Shown here: one piece after another, positions 28,958 through 37,771 of the stretch
Numbering within the stretch: position 1 is the first letter of the stretch
How the letters are laid out: each line of letters opens with the position of its first letter
From: Streptomyces sp. NBC_00190
GTDB lineage: Bacteria > Actinomycetota > Actinomycetes > Streptomycetales > Streptomycetaceae
Assembly (NCBI RefSeq): GCF_036203305.1
Contig: NZ_CP108131.1
Span: 6,200,001-6,264,000 of the forward strand
Reading direction: 5' to 3'
Length of the DNA stretch: 64,000 bases
The notes under the pieces: generated by a model
What the model saw: only the letters and a program-made list of their open reading frames with translations
The model's database searches: none
What the model was told of the DNA's origin: nothing
Program-made: the position numbers and the translations under genes

Positions 28958-29835
28958 TTGACCAGCAGGCCGCGGCTGCGCAGCACCCAGCGCTCGACCG
29001 GGCTGAAGATCAGCAGGTCGATGGCGATGCCGACGACGAGGATGAGGATGATCGCGAGGAAGACGCCGGGCAGGTCGATGTTGTTGCGGCCGTTCTCCAG
29101 CAGCTGGCCCAGGCCCAGGCCGAGGTCGGGGGAGCTGGCGATGATCTCGGCGGCCATCAGGGAGCGCCAGGAGAAGGCCCAGCCCTGCTTGAGGCCGGCC
29201 AGGTAGCCGGGCAGTGCGGCCGGCATGACCACGTGCCGGGCACCGCTCAGCCCGGTGGCGCCCAGGGTGCGGCCGGCCCGCAGGTAGAGGGGCGGGATCT
29301 GGTCGATGCCGGAGACGAGGCCGTTGGCGATGGACGGGACGGCGCCCAGCAGGATCACCGTGTACATCATGGCGTCGTTGAGGCCGAACCAGAGTACCGC
29401 CGGTGGCACCCAGGCGACCGAGGGCAGGGACTGCAGGCCCTGCAGGATCGGGCCGATCGCGGCGCGGACGAACTTCACCCGGGCGACGAGGAGGCCGAGC
29501 GGGGTGCCGATGGCCAGGGCGAGGAGGAAGCCGAGCAGGCCGCGGGAGACGCTGGTCCAGATGATGTCCAGGAGCGTGCCCTTGAGCCACATGCCGGACA
29601 GGCTGTCCCATACGGCGGACAGGGCGGGGAGTTTGGTCTCCTCGGTGACCTTGGCCGCGACGAGGATCTGCCAGACCAGCAGGACGAGGCCGACGGCCAG
29701 GAACGGCGGCAGGACCTTCTTGACGAGGAGTTCGCGGACGGGGGTGCGGTGGGTCTGGACCGCGTCCAGGGCGTCGAGGCCGGCCTCCAGGCCCGCCAGG
29801 TCGTCCGTCTTCGCCTTCGTGTCAGTGCTGGCCAT
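28954..29835 (-). CDS. Sulfonate/sulfate-type ABC transporter permease
   Basis: A 293-residue SsuC/TauC-like permease with about six helices. The segment RAGRTLGATGLSGARHVVMP is the ATPase-coupling loop of this family, and LPGYLAGLKQGWAFSWRSLM matches SsuC-type proteins. The MASTDTK start is used; a longer reading adds 13 unlikely residues. It overlaps the ATPase gene by 14 nt. Context (cys operon upstream, chelatase downstream) points to import of sulfur compounds such as sulfonates or sulfate. Confidence 0.88.
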   Translation of the reverse strand: MASTDTKAKTDDLAGLEAGLDALDAVQTHRTPVRELLVKKVLPPFLAVGLVLLVWQILVAAKVTEETKLPALSAVWDSLSGMWLKGTLLDIIWTSVSRGLLGFLLALAIGTPLGLLVARVKFVRAAIGPILQGLQSLPSVAWVPPAVLWFGLNDAMMYTVILLGAVPSIANGLVSGIDQIPPLYLRAGRTLGATGLSGARHVVMPAALPGYLAGLKQGWAFSWRSLMAAEIIASSPDLGLGLGQLLENGRNNIDLPGVFLAIILILVVGIAIDLLIFSPVERWVLRSRGLLVK

Positions 29836-30616
29836 GGCGGCGGATCTCCCCACGCAGGTGTTCAGTGATCTCAAGGGACAGTTCCGCGACGTCCGCGTCC
29901 TCGATGCGGCGCGGCTGGGCGATGTCCACGGTCCATTCCTTGGCGACCCGGCCGGGCCGCGAGGAGAGCAGGACCACCCGCTGGGCGAGGCGCACGGCCT
30001 CGCGGACGTTGTGGGTGACGAACAGGACGGACAGCGAGGTCTCGGCCCAGATGCGGGTGAGTTCGCCGTGCAGTACGTCCCGGGTGATGGCGTCGAGCGC
30101 GGCGAACGGCTCGTCCATCAGCAGGAGCTGGCTGTCCTGGGCGAGCGCGCGGGCCAGGGCGACGCGCTGGCGCATGCCGCCGGACAGTTCGTGGACGCGC
30201 TTGCCGTAGGCGCCGCCGAGGCGGACCAGCTCCAGGAGGCGTTCGGCTTCGGGCTTGCGGTCGGTCTTGGGCAGCCCGCGCAGGCGCAGGGCGAGTTCGA
30301 TGTTCTTGCCCGCGGTCAGCCACGGGAACAGGGCGTGCTCCTGGAACATCAGGGCGGGACGGCCGCCGGGGGTTTCGATGGTGCCCGCGCTGGGCTTGTC
30401 GAGACCGGCGACCAGGTTCAGCAGGGTGGACTTGCCGCATCCGGAGGCCCCCAGGATGGTGACGAACTCGCCGGGAGCGACATCGAGGCTGATGTCGTCC
30501 AGGACGAGCTGCGATCCGGCCGGGCCGGAGAAGGACTTCGAGACGTGCTCGATGCGCGCGGCGTGCGTGTGCTCCGCTGCGATGCCCTCGGCAGCCTTGG
30601 CGAGCGTGGTGGCCAT
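29822..30616 (-). CDS. Sulfonate/sulfate-type ABC transporter ATPase
   Basis: A 264-residue ATPase. Walker A is GASGCGKST, the signature is LSGGMRQRVALARAL, Walker B is LLLMDEPFAALD, and the switch His is in FVTHN. It powers the permease encoded next. ATG at 30616 has AGGAGG eight bases upstream; the GTG three codons earlier would overlap that ribosome site and is rejected. Middle gene of the binding-protein, ATPase, permease operon. Confidence 0.92.
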   Translation of the reverse strand: MATTLAKAAEGIAAEHTHAARIEHVSKSFSGPAGSQLVLDDISLDVAPGEFVTILGASGCGKSTLLNLVAGLDKPSAGTIETPGGRPALMFQEHALFPWLTAGKNIELALRLRGLPKTDRKPEAERLLELVRLGGAYGKRVHELSGGMRQRVALARALAQDSQLLLMDEPFAALDAITRDVLHGELTRIWAETSLSVLFVTHNVREAVRLAQRVVLLSSRPGRVAKEWTVDIAQPRRIEDADVAELSLEITEHLRGEIRRHGQH

Positions 30617-30650
30617 GGTCGTCACCTCCTGGGGTTGCTGGATTTCGGGG

Positions 30651-31799
30651 TTACTTGGCGCCGAGACCGGCGTCGGAGACCTCGGGCTTGCCGGCGGCCT
30701 TGAGGACCTTGTTCAGCAGCGTCAGGTCGTAGATCCCGGCCAGGTCGGGCTGCTCGATGAGCTTGGCCTTGACGGCCCACTCGGACTCGGTCTTCAGCGT
30801 CGTCGCCAGCGGGTCGTCGGTGACCAGGATGGACGGCCACGCCGGGTCGATGACCTTGGCGTCGAGTGCCTTGCCGCTCTCCGCCTGCAGCTTCGCGTTG
30901 GCGGAGGCCTTCGCCTTGTCCGGGTTCGCGTTGATCCACTCGTTGGTCTTCACCGTGCCCGCCAGGACGGCCTCGACGACGTCCGGGTGCTCCTTGAGGA
31001 ACTTCTGCGACACGATGACGTTCGTGATCACGAACTTCTTGTCGGGCCACAGGGCGGTCTCGTCGAGGAGTACGGAGCCGCCGTCGGAGACGAGCTTGGA
31101 GGCCGTGGGCTCGGGCACCCAGGCGCCGTCGATCGAGCCCTGCTTGAAGGCGTCCGGGGTGACCTTGTTGTCCGTGCGGACGACGGAGACGTCACCCTTG
31201 CCGGACTCCGGGTCGACCGACCAGCCCTTCTCGGAGATCCAGTTGAGGAACGCGACGTCCTGGGTGTTCCCCTTCTGCGGGGTGGCGATCTTCTTGCCCC
31301 TGAGGTCGTCCAGGGTCTTGATCTTGTCCGGGTTCACGACCAGCTTGACGCCGCCGGAGGCGGAGCCGGAGATGATCCGCAGGTTGGTGCCCCTGGACTT
31401 CACGTAGGCGTTGATCGACGGCGAGGGGCCGATGAAGCCGATGTCGAGAGAGCCGCCGTTGAGGGCCTCGATCTCGGACGGACCGGCGTTGAAGGACTGC
31501 GGCTTGATCGCGGTGCCGCCCAGCTCCTTCTGGATCAGGCCCTCCTGGAGGCCGACCAGCGCGGTGGCGTGCGTCAGATTCGGGAAGTACCCGATACGCA
31601 CCTCGGCAGCCGACAGCTTCTTGCCGCCGGTCGCGGCGGCGTTGGCCGTCTTGTCCTCCGTCTTCTGCGCCTGGGAGCCGTAGCCGCAGGAGGCGAGTGC
31701 GCCGATCAGCAGCGGCAGCGCGGCAGCGGCGACGACGCCGCGGCGCAGGGAGGAGCGGGTGGTACGGGTATCACCGGTGGTGATGGCGGTGGCAGGCAC
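30651..31799 (-). CDS. Sulfonate/sulfate-type ABC substrate-binding lipoprotein
   Basis: A 382-residue binding protein of the SsuA/TauA/nitrate-binding class. The signal peptide has lipobox LASC, with the lipidated Cys at residue 38, so it is tethered outside the membrane. Family segments are VRIGYFPNLTHATALVG, LNGGSLDIGFIGPSPSINAY and GSIDGAWVPEPTASKL. It captures the sulfur substrate for the following ATPase and permease. It lies 230 bp after cysN, so it may have its own promoter. Confidence 0.88.
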   Translation of the reverse strand: MPATAITTGDTRTTRSSLRRGVVAAAALPLLIGALASCGYGSQAQKTEDKTANAAATGGKKLSAAEVRIGYFPNLTHATALVGLQEGLIQKELGGTAIKPQSFNAGPSEIEALNGGSLDIGFIGPSPSINAYVKSRGTNLRIISGSASGGVKLVVNPDKIKTLDDLRGKKIATPQKGNTQDVAFLNWISEKGWSVDPESGKGDVSVVRTDNKVTPDAFKQGSIDGAWVPEPTASKLVSDGGSVLLDETALWPDKKFVITNVIVSQKFLKEHPDVVEAVLAGTVKTNEWINANPDKAKASANAKLQAESGKALDAKVIDPAWPSILVTDDPLATTLKTESEWAVKAKLIEQPDLAGIYDLTLLNKVLKAAGKPEVSDAGLGAK

Positions 31800-31924
31800 G
31801 GGAGGACTTCCTCTCGTGACGTGGTCATCTCATGACGCACGTCTTCGTCTGTGGGGCAAGGGCGGTCTCGGGTACGGCTCGTGGGGGGTGAGGGCGCGAA
31901 GGCGGGATGCCGACGGCAATTCGG

Positions 31925-32026
31925 TCATCGCGCACATCGCGCCACCCCTCCCTGGCCGCTGCCGAGGGCGCCGCTGCCTACCCGGCCGCCCTCCTTCGCG
32001 AAGGTGGAGTAGATGTCGGAAAGCAT
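31925..32026 (-). CDS. Possible 33-residue small ORF between cysN and the ABC operon
   Basis: ATG three bases after the cysN stop (TAG ATC ATG), with GGGTGGGA about ten bases upstream. It reads MLSDIYSTFAKEGG and ends GGVARCAR. It has one Cys near the C-terminus, as do cysteine-responsive leaders, but no RHVDL motif. It fills nearly half of the 230 bp gap before the binding-protein gene. It may be translated by coupling to cysN; there is no proof that it is real. Confidence 0.3.
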   Translation of the reverse strand: MLSDIYSTFAKEGGRVGSGALGSGQGGVARCAR

Positions 32027-32029
32027 GAT

Positions 32030-33361
32030 CTAGAAGTCCCACCCTTCTTCGTCCGCCTGGACTGCCGTCTCGGCCTTGGAGGCGAAGGATTCGCCGGCCA
32101 TGCCCGCCGCGAGGGTGGTGCCGTCGGCCGGGTCGATGAGGAGGAAGGATCCGGTGCGGCGGGAGTCGGCGTACGCGTCGAGCGCGAGGGGCTCGGCGGT
32201 GCGGACGACGACGCGGCCGATGTCGTTGGCGACGAGCTGTCCGGGGCTGGGGTGCTGGGACAGGTCGTCGAGGGTGAGCCGGGAGGGGATCTCCTTGACG
32301 ATGGCCTTGACGGTGCGTGTGGTGTGCTTGATCAGGACGCGGGCGCCGACGGCCAGGGGCTGGTCGGCGACGTGGCAGACCGTGGCCTCGACGTCCTGGG
32401 TGGTGGCCGGGGCGCTCGCGGAGGGTGCGATCAGGTCGCCGCGTGAGATGTCGATGTCGTCCGCGAGCCGCAGGGTCACCGACTGGGGTGCCCAGGCGAT
32501 GTCCACGGACTGGCCGAGCGTGTCGATGCCGGCGATGGTGCTGGTGCGGCCGGAGGGCAGGACGGTGACGGGCTCGCCGACGCGCAGGACCCCGGAGGCG
32601 ATCTGGCCGGCGTAGCCGCGGTAGTCGGGGTGCTCGGCGGACTGGGGGCGGATCACGTACTGGACGGGGAAGCGGGCCGGGCAGGCGGTGAGGTCGTGGC
32701 TGACCGGGACGGTCTCCAGGTGCTCCAGGACGGTGGGGCCGCCGTACCAGTCCATGTTCGCGGACGGCTCGACCACGTTGTCGCCGGCCAGCGCCGAGAT
32801 CGGGATCGCGGTGATCTCGGGGACCCCGAGGTCGGAGGCGTAGGCGGTGAACTCCTCGGCGATCGAGGCGAAGACCGTCTCCTGGTAGCCGACGAGGTCC
32901 ATCTTGTTGACGGCCAGCACGACGTGCGGGACGCGCAGCAGGGCGGCGACGGCGGCGTGGCGGCGGGTCTGCTCGATCACGCCGTTGCGGGCGTCGACCA
33001 GGACCACGGCCAGGTCGGCGGTGGAGGCGCCGGTGACCATGTTCCGGGTGTACTGCACGTGTCCGGGGGTGTCGGCGAGGATGAACCGGCGCCGGGCGGT
33101 CGCGAAGTAGCGGTAGGCCACGTCGATGGTGATGCCCTGCTCGCGTTCGGCGCGCAGGCCGTCGGTGAGGAGGGCCAGGTCCGGGGCGTCCTGGCCGCGG
33201 TCCTGGGAGACCCGCTCCACGGCCTCGAGCTGGTCCTCCAGGACCGACTTCGAGTCGTGCAGCAGGCGGCCCACCAGGGTGGACTTGCCGTCGTCGACGG
33301 AACCCGCGGTGGCGAAGCGCAGCAGCGTCGTGGCGCTGAGCTGCTCGGTGGTGGTCGTCAT
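32030..33361 (-). CDS. cysN: sulfate adenylyltransferase subunit 1 (GTPase)
   Basis: A 443-residue EF-Tu-like GTPase subunit of ATP sulfurylase. G1 is GSVDDGKST, G3 is DTPGHVQY, and G4 is NKMD. GTP hydrolysis drives synthesis of APS (adenosine 5'-phosphosulfate) by CysD. It lacks a fused APS kinase domain, consistent with a separate cysC. It starts 2 nt after the cysD stop. Last gene of the core cys operon. Cytoplasmic. Confidence 0.95.
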   Translation of the reverse strand: MTTTTEQLSATTLLRFATAGSVDDGKSTLVGRLLHDSKSVLEDQLEAVERVSQDRGQDAPDLALLTDGLRAEREQGITIDVAYRYFATARRRFILADTPGHVQYTRNMVTGASTADLAVVLVDARNGVIEQTRRHAAVAALLRVPHVVLAVNKMDLVGYQETVFASIAEEFTAYASDLGVPEITAIPISALAGDNVVEPSANMDWYGGPTVLEHLETVPVSHDLTACPARFPVQYVIRPQSAEHPDYRGYAGQIASGVLRVGEPVTVLPSGRTSTIAGIDTLGQSVDIAWAPQSVTLRLADDIDISRGDLIAPSASAPATTQDVEATVCHVADQPLAVGARVLIKHTTRTVKAIVKEIPSRLTLDDLSQHPSPGQLVANDIGRVVVRTAEPLALDAYADSRRTGSFLLIDPADGTTLAAGMAGESFASKAETAVQADEEGWDF

Positions 33362-33363
33362 GT

Positions 33364-34302
33364 CTAGAAGTACCCTTCGCGCTTGCGGTCTTCCATCGCG
33401 GCCTCGGACAGCTTGTCGTCGGCGCGGGTCGCACCCCGCTCGGTGAGCCGGGACACGGCGATCTCGGCGATGACGGCGTCCAGCGTGGTGGCGTCGGAGT
33501 CGACGGCGCCGGTGCAGGACATGTCACCGACGGTGCGGTAGCGGACCAGCCGCTTCTCGACCGGCTCGGTGTCCTTGGGGCCGCCCCACTCGCCTGCGGT
33601 CAGCCACATGCCGGCCCGCTGGAAGACGTCCCGTTCGTGGGCGAAGTAGATCTCGGGGAGTTCGATGTCCTCGCGGTCGATGTACTGCCAGACGTCCAGC
33701 TCGGTCCAGTTGGAGAGCGGGAAGACCCGGACGTGCTCGCCGGGGGCGTGGCGGCCGTTGTAGAGCTGCCACAGCTCGGGGCGCTGGCGGCGCGGGTCCC
33801 ACTGGGAGAACTCGTCACGCAGGGAGAACACCCGCTCCTTGGCGCGGGCCTTCTCCTCGTCGCGGCGGCCGCCGCCGAACACGGCGTCGAACCCCAGCTG
33901 CTGGATCGCCTCGGTGAGGGGGACGGTCTGCAGCGGGTTGCGCACGCCGTCGGGGCGCTCGCGGAGCTTGCCGGCGTCGATGTACTCCTGCACGGAGGCC
34001 ACGTGCAGCCGCAGGTTGTGCTTCGCCACGGCCGCGTCGCGGTAGGCGAGGACCTCGGGGAAGTTGTGGCCGGTGTCGACGTGCAGCAGCGTGAAGGGCA
34101 CCGGCGCCGGCGCGAACGCCTTCAGCGCCAGGTGCAGCATGACGATCGAGTCCTTGCCGCCGGAGAACAGGATCACCGGCTTCTCGAACTCACCCGCCAC
34201 CTCACGGAAGATGTGCACGGCCTCCGACTCAAGAGCGTCGAGGTGTGACAGCGCGTACGGCGCGTCGGTCTCGTCGTGGACGTGTGCGACGGTCGTCGTC
34301 AT
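33364..34302 (-). CDS. cysD: sulfate adenylyltransferase subunit 2
   Basis: A 312-residue PP-loop enzyme that adenylates sulfate to APS with CysN. The ATP pyrophosphatase motif is VILFSGGKDSIVMLHLA; VFGGGRRDEEKARAKERVFS and FPLSNWTELDVWQYI follow, all standard CysD. Its ATG overlaps the cysC stop by 4 nt. Confidence 0.96.
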   Translation of the reverse strand: MTTTVAHVHDETDAPYALSHLDALESEAVHIFREVAGEFEKPVILFSGGKDSIVMLHLALKAFAPAPVPFTLLHVDTGHNFPEVLAYRDAAVAKHNLRLHVASVQEYIDAGKLRERPDGVRNPLQTVPLTEAIQQLGFDAVFGGGRRDEEKARAKERVFSLRDEFSQWDPRRQRPELWQLYNGRHAPGEHVRVFPLSNWTELDVWQYIDREDIELPEIYFAHERDVFQRAGMWLTAGEWGGPKDTEPVEKRLVRYRTVGDMSCTGAVDSDATTLDAVIAEIAVSRLTERGATRADDKLSEAAMEDRKREGYF

Positions 34303-34880
34303 GCCAGACCCCTCTCGGTGAGCAGCGCGTGCAGGGCCGAGGCCGACTCCTGCACGGTCTGCGTGTGCGACTCGATACGGAGGTCCGGGGACTCCGGCGC
34401 CTCGTACGGGTCGTCGACCCCGGTCAGACCGGAGATCTCGCCCGCCGCCTGTTTGGCGTACAGGCCCTTCACGTCACGCTCCGAGCAGACCTCGACCGGA
34501 GTGGCCACGTGCACCTCCAGGTAGGAGGTGCCCTCGGCGGCGTGCCGCTTGCGAACGGCCTCACGGCTGTCCGCGAACGGCGCGATCACCGGCACCAGCG
34601 CCTTGACGCCGTTGCTCGCGAGGAGTTCGGCGACGAAGCCGATCCGCTGCACGTTGGTGTGCCGGTCCTCGCGGCTGAAGCCGAGGCCGGCGGAGAGGAA
34701 CTCGCGGATCTCGTCGCCGTCGAGGACCTCCACACGGTGGCCCTCGGTGCGCAGCCGCTCGGCTAGCGCGTAGGCGATGGTGGTCTTGCCCGCGCTCGGC
34801 AGCCCGGTCAGCCACACGGTGGCGCCCTGGTCGCTCACGCTCATCTGCTCCGTCTCCGTAAGTTCTTCGCTGGTCGTCAT
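34299..34880 (-). CDS. cysC: adenylylsulfate kinase
   Basis: A 193-residue APS kinase. The P-loop is LTGLPSAGKTTIAYAL; LDGDEIREFLS and GFSREDRHTNVQRIGF are the APS-binding and lid regions. It phosphorylates APS to PAPS. The ATG at 34880 overlaps the cysH stop by 1 nt; a second ATG 12 codons in (MSVSDQG) is a reasonable alternative. PAPS may serve sulfotransferases as well as reduction, because the CysH encoded here looks like the APS-using type. Confidence 0.94.
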   Translation of the reverse strand: MTTSEELTETEQMSVSDQGATVWLTGLPSAGKTTIAYALAERLRTEGHRVEVLDGDEIREFLSAGLGFSREDRHTNVQRIGFVAELLASNGVKALVPVIAPFADSREAVRKRHAAEGTSYLEVHVATPVEVCSERDVKGLYAKQAAGEISGLTGVDDPYEAPESPDLRIESHTQTVQESASALHALLTERGLA

Positions 34881-35593
34881 CAGCCGTGCAGTCCGCACTC
34901 GGTCTTGCCGCGCCCGGCCCAGCGCCCGGCCCGCGCGTCCTCGCCCTCCGCCACGCGGCGGGTGCAGGGGGCGCAGCCGACGGAGGCGTAGCCGTCCATC
35001 AGCAGCGGGTTGGTCAGCACCCCGTGCTCGGCGACGTACGCGTCCACGTCGTCCTGGGTCCAGCGGGCGATCGGCGAGATCTTGACCTTCTGCCGCTTCT
35101 CGTCCCAGCCGACGACCGGGGTGTTCGCCCGGGTCGGGGACTCGTCGCGGCGCAGGCCCGTCGCCCACGCGTCGTACGCGGTCAGGCCCTCTTCGAGCGG
35201 CTTGACCTTGCGCAGCGCGCAGCACAGGTCGGGGTCGCGGTCGTGCAGCTTCGGACCGTACTGCGCGTCCTGCTCGGCGACCGTCTGGCGCGGGGTGAGG
35301 GTGATGACGTTGACGTCCATCACCGCTTCGACCGCGTCACGGGTGCCGATGGTCTCCTCGAAGTGGTAGCCCGTGTCGAGGAAGACCACGTCCACGCCGG
35401 GGAAGGCGCGCGACGCCAGGTGGGCGACGACCGCGTCCTCCATGGAGGAGGTCACGGCGAACTTCTTGCCGAAGGTCTCGGCCGCCCAGGTGAGGATCTC
35501 CAGGGCGGAGGCGTCCTCCAGGTCGCGGCCCGCCTGCTCGGCCAGCTCCTTGAGAGCCGTCGCCTTGAGACCGGCGTCTTGAGCAGTGGTCAT
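34880..35593 (-). CDS. cysH: phosphoadenylyl-/adenylylsulfate reductase
   Basis: A 237-residue reductase with the PP-loop-like opening FAVTSSMEDAVVAHLA, DTGYHFEETI, and the C-terminal catalytic ECGLHG. It also has the paired cysteines DPDLCCALRK and GCAPCTRR that hold a [4Fe-4S] cluster. That cluster is the mark of assimilatory APS reductases, so APS is the likely substrate despite the usual PAPS reductase name. The product, sulfite, feeds the sulfite reductase in the same operon. The ATG overlaps the preceding small gene by 4 nt (ATGA). Confidence 0.94.
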   Translation of the reverse strand: MTTAQDAGLKATALKELAEQAGRDLEDASALEILTWAAETFGKKFAVTSSMEDAVVAHLASRAFPGVDVVFLDTGYHFEETIGTRDAVEAVMDVNVITLTPRQTVAEQDAQYGPKLHDRDPDLCCALRKVKPLEEGLTAYDAWATGLRRDESPTRANTPVVGWDEKRQKVKISPIARWTQDDVDAYVAEHGVLTNPLLMDGYASVGCAPCTRRVAEGEDARAGRWAGRGKTECGLHG

Positions 35594-35769
35594 ATCTCGT
35601 CCCCTCCAGCGATGTTGGACTGAACACCCCGGGCCAGCAGCCCGAGGTACTTCAGCTGGAAGGCTCGGTTGCAGGCCCTGCATTCCCAGGCGCCGTGGCC
35701 CGTCTCATGGGGAAACAGGTCCTCGTCGCCGCAGTACGGGCAGTGGAAAGGTGCGGCGCGCTCGCTCAC
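35590..35769 (-). CDS. Small zinc-ribbon-like protein of the cys operon
   Basis: A 59-residue protein starting at GTG 35769. It has FHCPYCGDEDLFPHE and WECRACNRAFQLKYLG, two CxxC knuckles about 17 residues apart, as in zinc ribbons or small rubredoxin-like folds. It overlaps the sulfite reductase stop (GTGA) and the cysH start (ATGA) by 4 nt each, so it is made in step with both. The conserved position suggests a helper of sulfite or APS reduction, such as an electron carrier or Fe-S/zinc chaperone; that is inference. A homologue sits at the same place in S. coelicolor, as I recall. Confidence 0.8.
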   Translation of the reverse strand: MSERAAPFHCPYCGDEDLFPHETGHGAWECRACNRAFQLKYLGLLARGVQSNIAGGDEI

Positions 35770-37475
35770 GAGAGGCTCTTCTCGTCCGCGCGGGCGACCC
35801 ACGCCGCGAAGCGCTCGCCGTCCTCGCGCTGCTCCTCGTAGCTCTTGACGACGCGCTCGACGTAGTCGGGCAGACCGGCGGAGGTGACCTTGAGGCCGCG
35901 GACCTTGCGGCCGAAGCCGGCCTCCAGGCCGAGGGCGCCGCCCAGGTGGACCTGGTAGCCCTCCACCTGGTTGCCGTCGTCGTCCAGGACCAGCTGGCCC
36001 TTGAGACCGATGTCCGCCACCTGGATACGGGCGCAGGCGTTCGGGCAGCCGTTGATGTTGATCGTGATCGGCTCGGCGAAGTCCGGCAGGCGGCGCTCCA
36101 GCTCGTCGATCAGCGAGGCGCCGCGCGCCTTGGTCTCGACGATGGCCAGCTTGCAGAACTCGATGCCGGTGCAGGCCATCGTGCCGCGGCGGAACGGGGA
36201 CGGGTTGACCCGCAGGTCGAGCGCCTCCAGGGCCGATACCAGCGAGTCGACCTGGTCGGCCTCGATGTCGAGGACGATCATCTTCTGCTCGGCGGTGGTG
36301 CGCAGGCGGCCGGAGCCGTGCTGCGCCGCGACGTCCGCGATCTTGGTCAGGGTGGCACCGTCCACGCGGCCCACGCGGGGCGCGAAGCCCACGTAGAAGC
36401 GGCCGTCCTGCTGCTGGTGGACGCCCACGTGGTCGCGCCACCGGCCGCTGGGCTGCTCGGGCGCGGGGCCGTCGGTGAGCGCCCGCTTCAGGTACTCGTC
36501 CTCCAGGACCTGGCGGAACTTGGCCGGGCCCCAGTCGGCGACGAGGAACTTCAGGCGGGCGCGGGTGCGCAGCCGGCGGTAGCCGTAGTCGCGGAAGATC
36601 GAGATGACGCCCTCGTACACGTCCGGGACCTCGTCGAGCGAGACCCACGTGCCCAGGCGCACTCCGAGCTTGGGGTTGGTGGAGAGGCCGCCGCCGACCC
36701 AGACGTCGAAGCCGGGGCCGTGCTCGGGGTGGTTGACGCCCACGAACGCGATGTCGTTGATCTCGTGCGCCACGTCGAGCAGCGGCGAGCCGGAGACCGC
36801 GGACTTGAACTTGCGGGGCAGGTTGGAGAAGGCGGGGTTGCCGACGATGCGGCGGTAGATCTCGTCGATGGCGGGGGTGCCGTCGATGATCTCGTCCTGG
36901 GCGATGCCGGCGACGGGGGAACCGAGGATGACGCGGGGCGTGTCACCGCATGCCTCGGTGGTCGAGAGGCCGACGGCCTCCAGGCGGCGCCAGATCTCCG
37001 GGACGTCCTCGATCCGGATCCAGTGGTACTGCACGTTCTGGCGGTCGGTGAGGTCGGCGGTGCCGCGCGCGAACTCCTGCGAGATCTCGCCGATGACGCG
37101 GAGCTGCTCGGTGGTCAGCCGGCCGCCGTCGATGCGGACGCGCAGCATGAAGTACTTGTCGTCCAGCTCCTCCGGCTCCAGGATCGCGGTCTTGCCGCCG
37201 TCGATCCCGGGCTTGCGCTGGGTGTAGAGCCCCCACCAGCGCATGCGGCCGCGCAGGTCGTTGGGGTCGATCGAGTCGAAGCCCCGCTTGGAATAGATCG
37301 TCTCAATGCGTGTCCGCACGTTGAGACCGTCGTCGTCCTTCTTGAACTGCTCGTTGCCGTTGAGGGGCGTGTGGTGTCCGACGGCCCACTGGCCCTCACC
37401 GCGGTGACGGCCGGTCTTGCGGCGCGCGGCAGCTGCGGGAGCTGCGGCTGCGGGCGTTTCGGGGGTGGCGGCCAT
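35766..37475 (-). CDS. sir: ferredoxin-dependent sulfite (nitrite) reductase
   Basis: A 569-residue siroheme/[4Fe-4S] reductase. Duplicated ferrodoxin-like domains carry NVQYHWIRIEDVPEIW, and the cluster cysteines are CTGIEFC and CPNAC. The order and operon (cysH, cysC, cysD, cysN follow) indicate reduction of sulfite to sulfide rather than nitrite to ammonia. Electrons would come from ferredoxin. A Lys/Arg-rich tail of about 35 residues precedes the catalytic part. First structural gene of the cys operon, 212 bp after a cysteine-type leader peptide. Confidence 0.93.
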   Translation of the reverse strand: MAATPETPAAAAPAAAARRKTGRHRGEGQWAVGHHTPLNGNEQFKKDDDGLNVRTRIETIYSKRGFDSIDPNDLRGRMRWWGLYTQRKPGIDGGKTAILEPEELDDKYFMLRVRIDGGRLTTEQLRVIGEISQEFARGTADLTDRQNVQYHWIRIEDVPEIWRRLEAVGLSTTEACGDTPRVILGSPVAGIAQDEIIDGTPAIDEIYRRIVGNPAFSNLPRKFKSAVSGSPLLDVAHEINDIAFVGVNHPEHGPGFDVWVGGGLSTNPKLGVRLGTWVSLDEVPDVYEGVISIFRDYGYRRLRTRARLKFLVADWGPAKFRQVLEDEYLKRALTDGPAPEQPSGRWRDHVGVHQQQDGRFYVGFAPRVGRVDGATLTKIADVAAQHGSGRLRTTAEQKMIVLDIEADQVDSLVSALEALDLRVNPSPFRRGTMACTGIEFCKLAIVETKARGASLIDELERRLPDFAEPITININGCPNACARIQVADIGLKGQLVLDDDGNQVEGYQVHLGGALGLEAGFGRKVRGLKVTSAGLPDYVERVVKSYEEQREDGERFAAWVARADEKSLS

Positions 37476-37687
37476 GGCGGTACGTCCTTCTTCGGCGGCT
37501 CAAGGCAAGGGCAGGGGGAGGCGGCGGCGTAGCGTGACCCCTGGACTCTGAGCGGGTGTGGCTGATTCCCGCCCCCATGCCGGGGTGGCCGGCGGGCAGG
37601 GCGGTACATCGGCCTCAGGGGGCTAACGGGTGATCGGCGCGTCCGCGGCGGCGGGGACGACGACGATGTGCGGCGTGGCTGGTTCCG

Positions 37688-37771
37688 TCAGCGCGCCGGA
37701 CAGATGGCGCTGGACATGCGGCCGAGATCGACGTGCCGCCGACTCACCAAGGCAATTCCAGCTCCATTCAT
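37688..37771 (-). CDS. RHVDL-type leader peptide with terminal cysteine
   Basis: A 27-residue ORF (ATG at 37771; a GTG at 37747 would give 19 residues) ending SRRHVDLGRMSSAICPAR. RHVDL followed by SSAIC is the signature of short putative leader peptides found before sulfur and cysteine genes in Streptomyces. The lone Cys four codons before the stop fits ribosome stalling when charged Cys-tRNA is scarce. It lies 212 bp before the sulfite reductase start on the same strand, so it probably regulates the whole cys operon. The family match is strong; the mechanism is inference. Confidence 0.7.
   Translation of the reverse strand: MNGAGIALVSRRHVDLGRMSSAICPAR

Noticed and set aside
31830..33527. 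Long minus-strand frame over cysN
   Set aside because: Shadow frame of cysN, rich in Arg and Pro; the true cysN frame has G1-G4 motifs.
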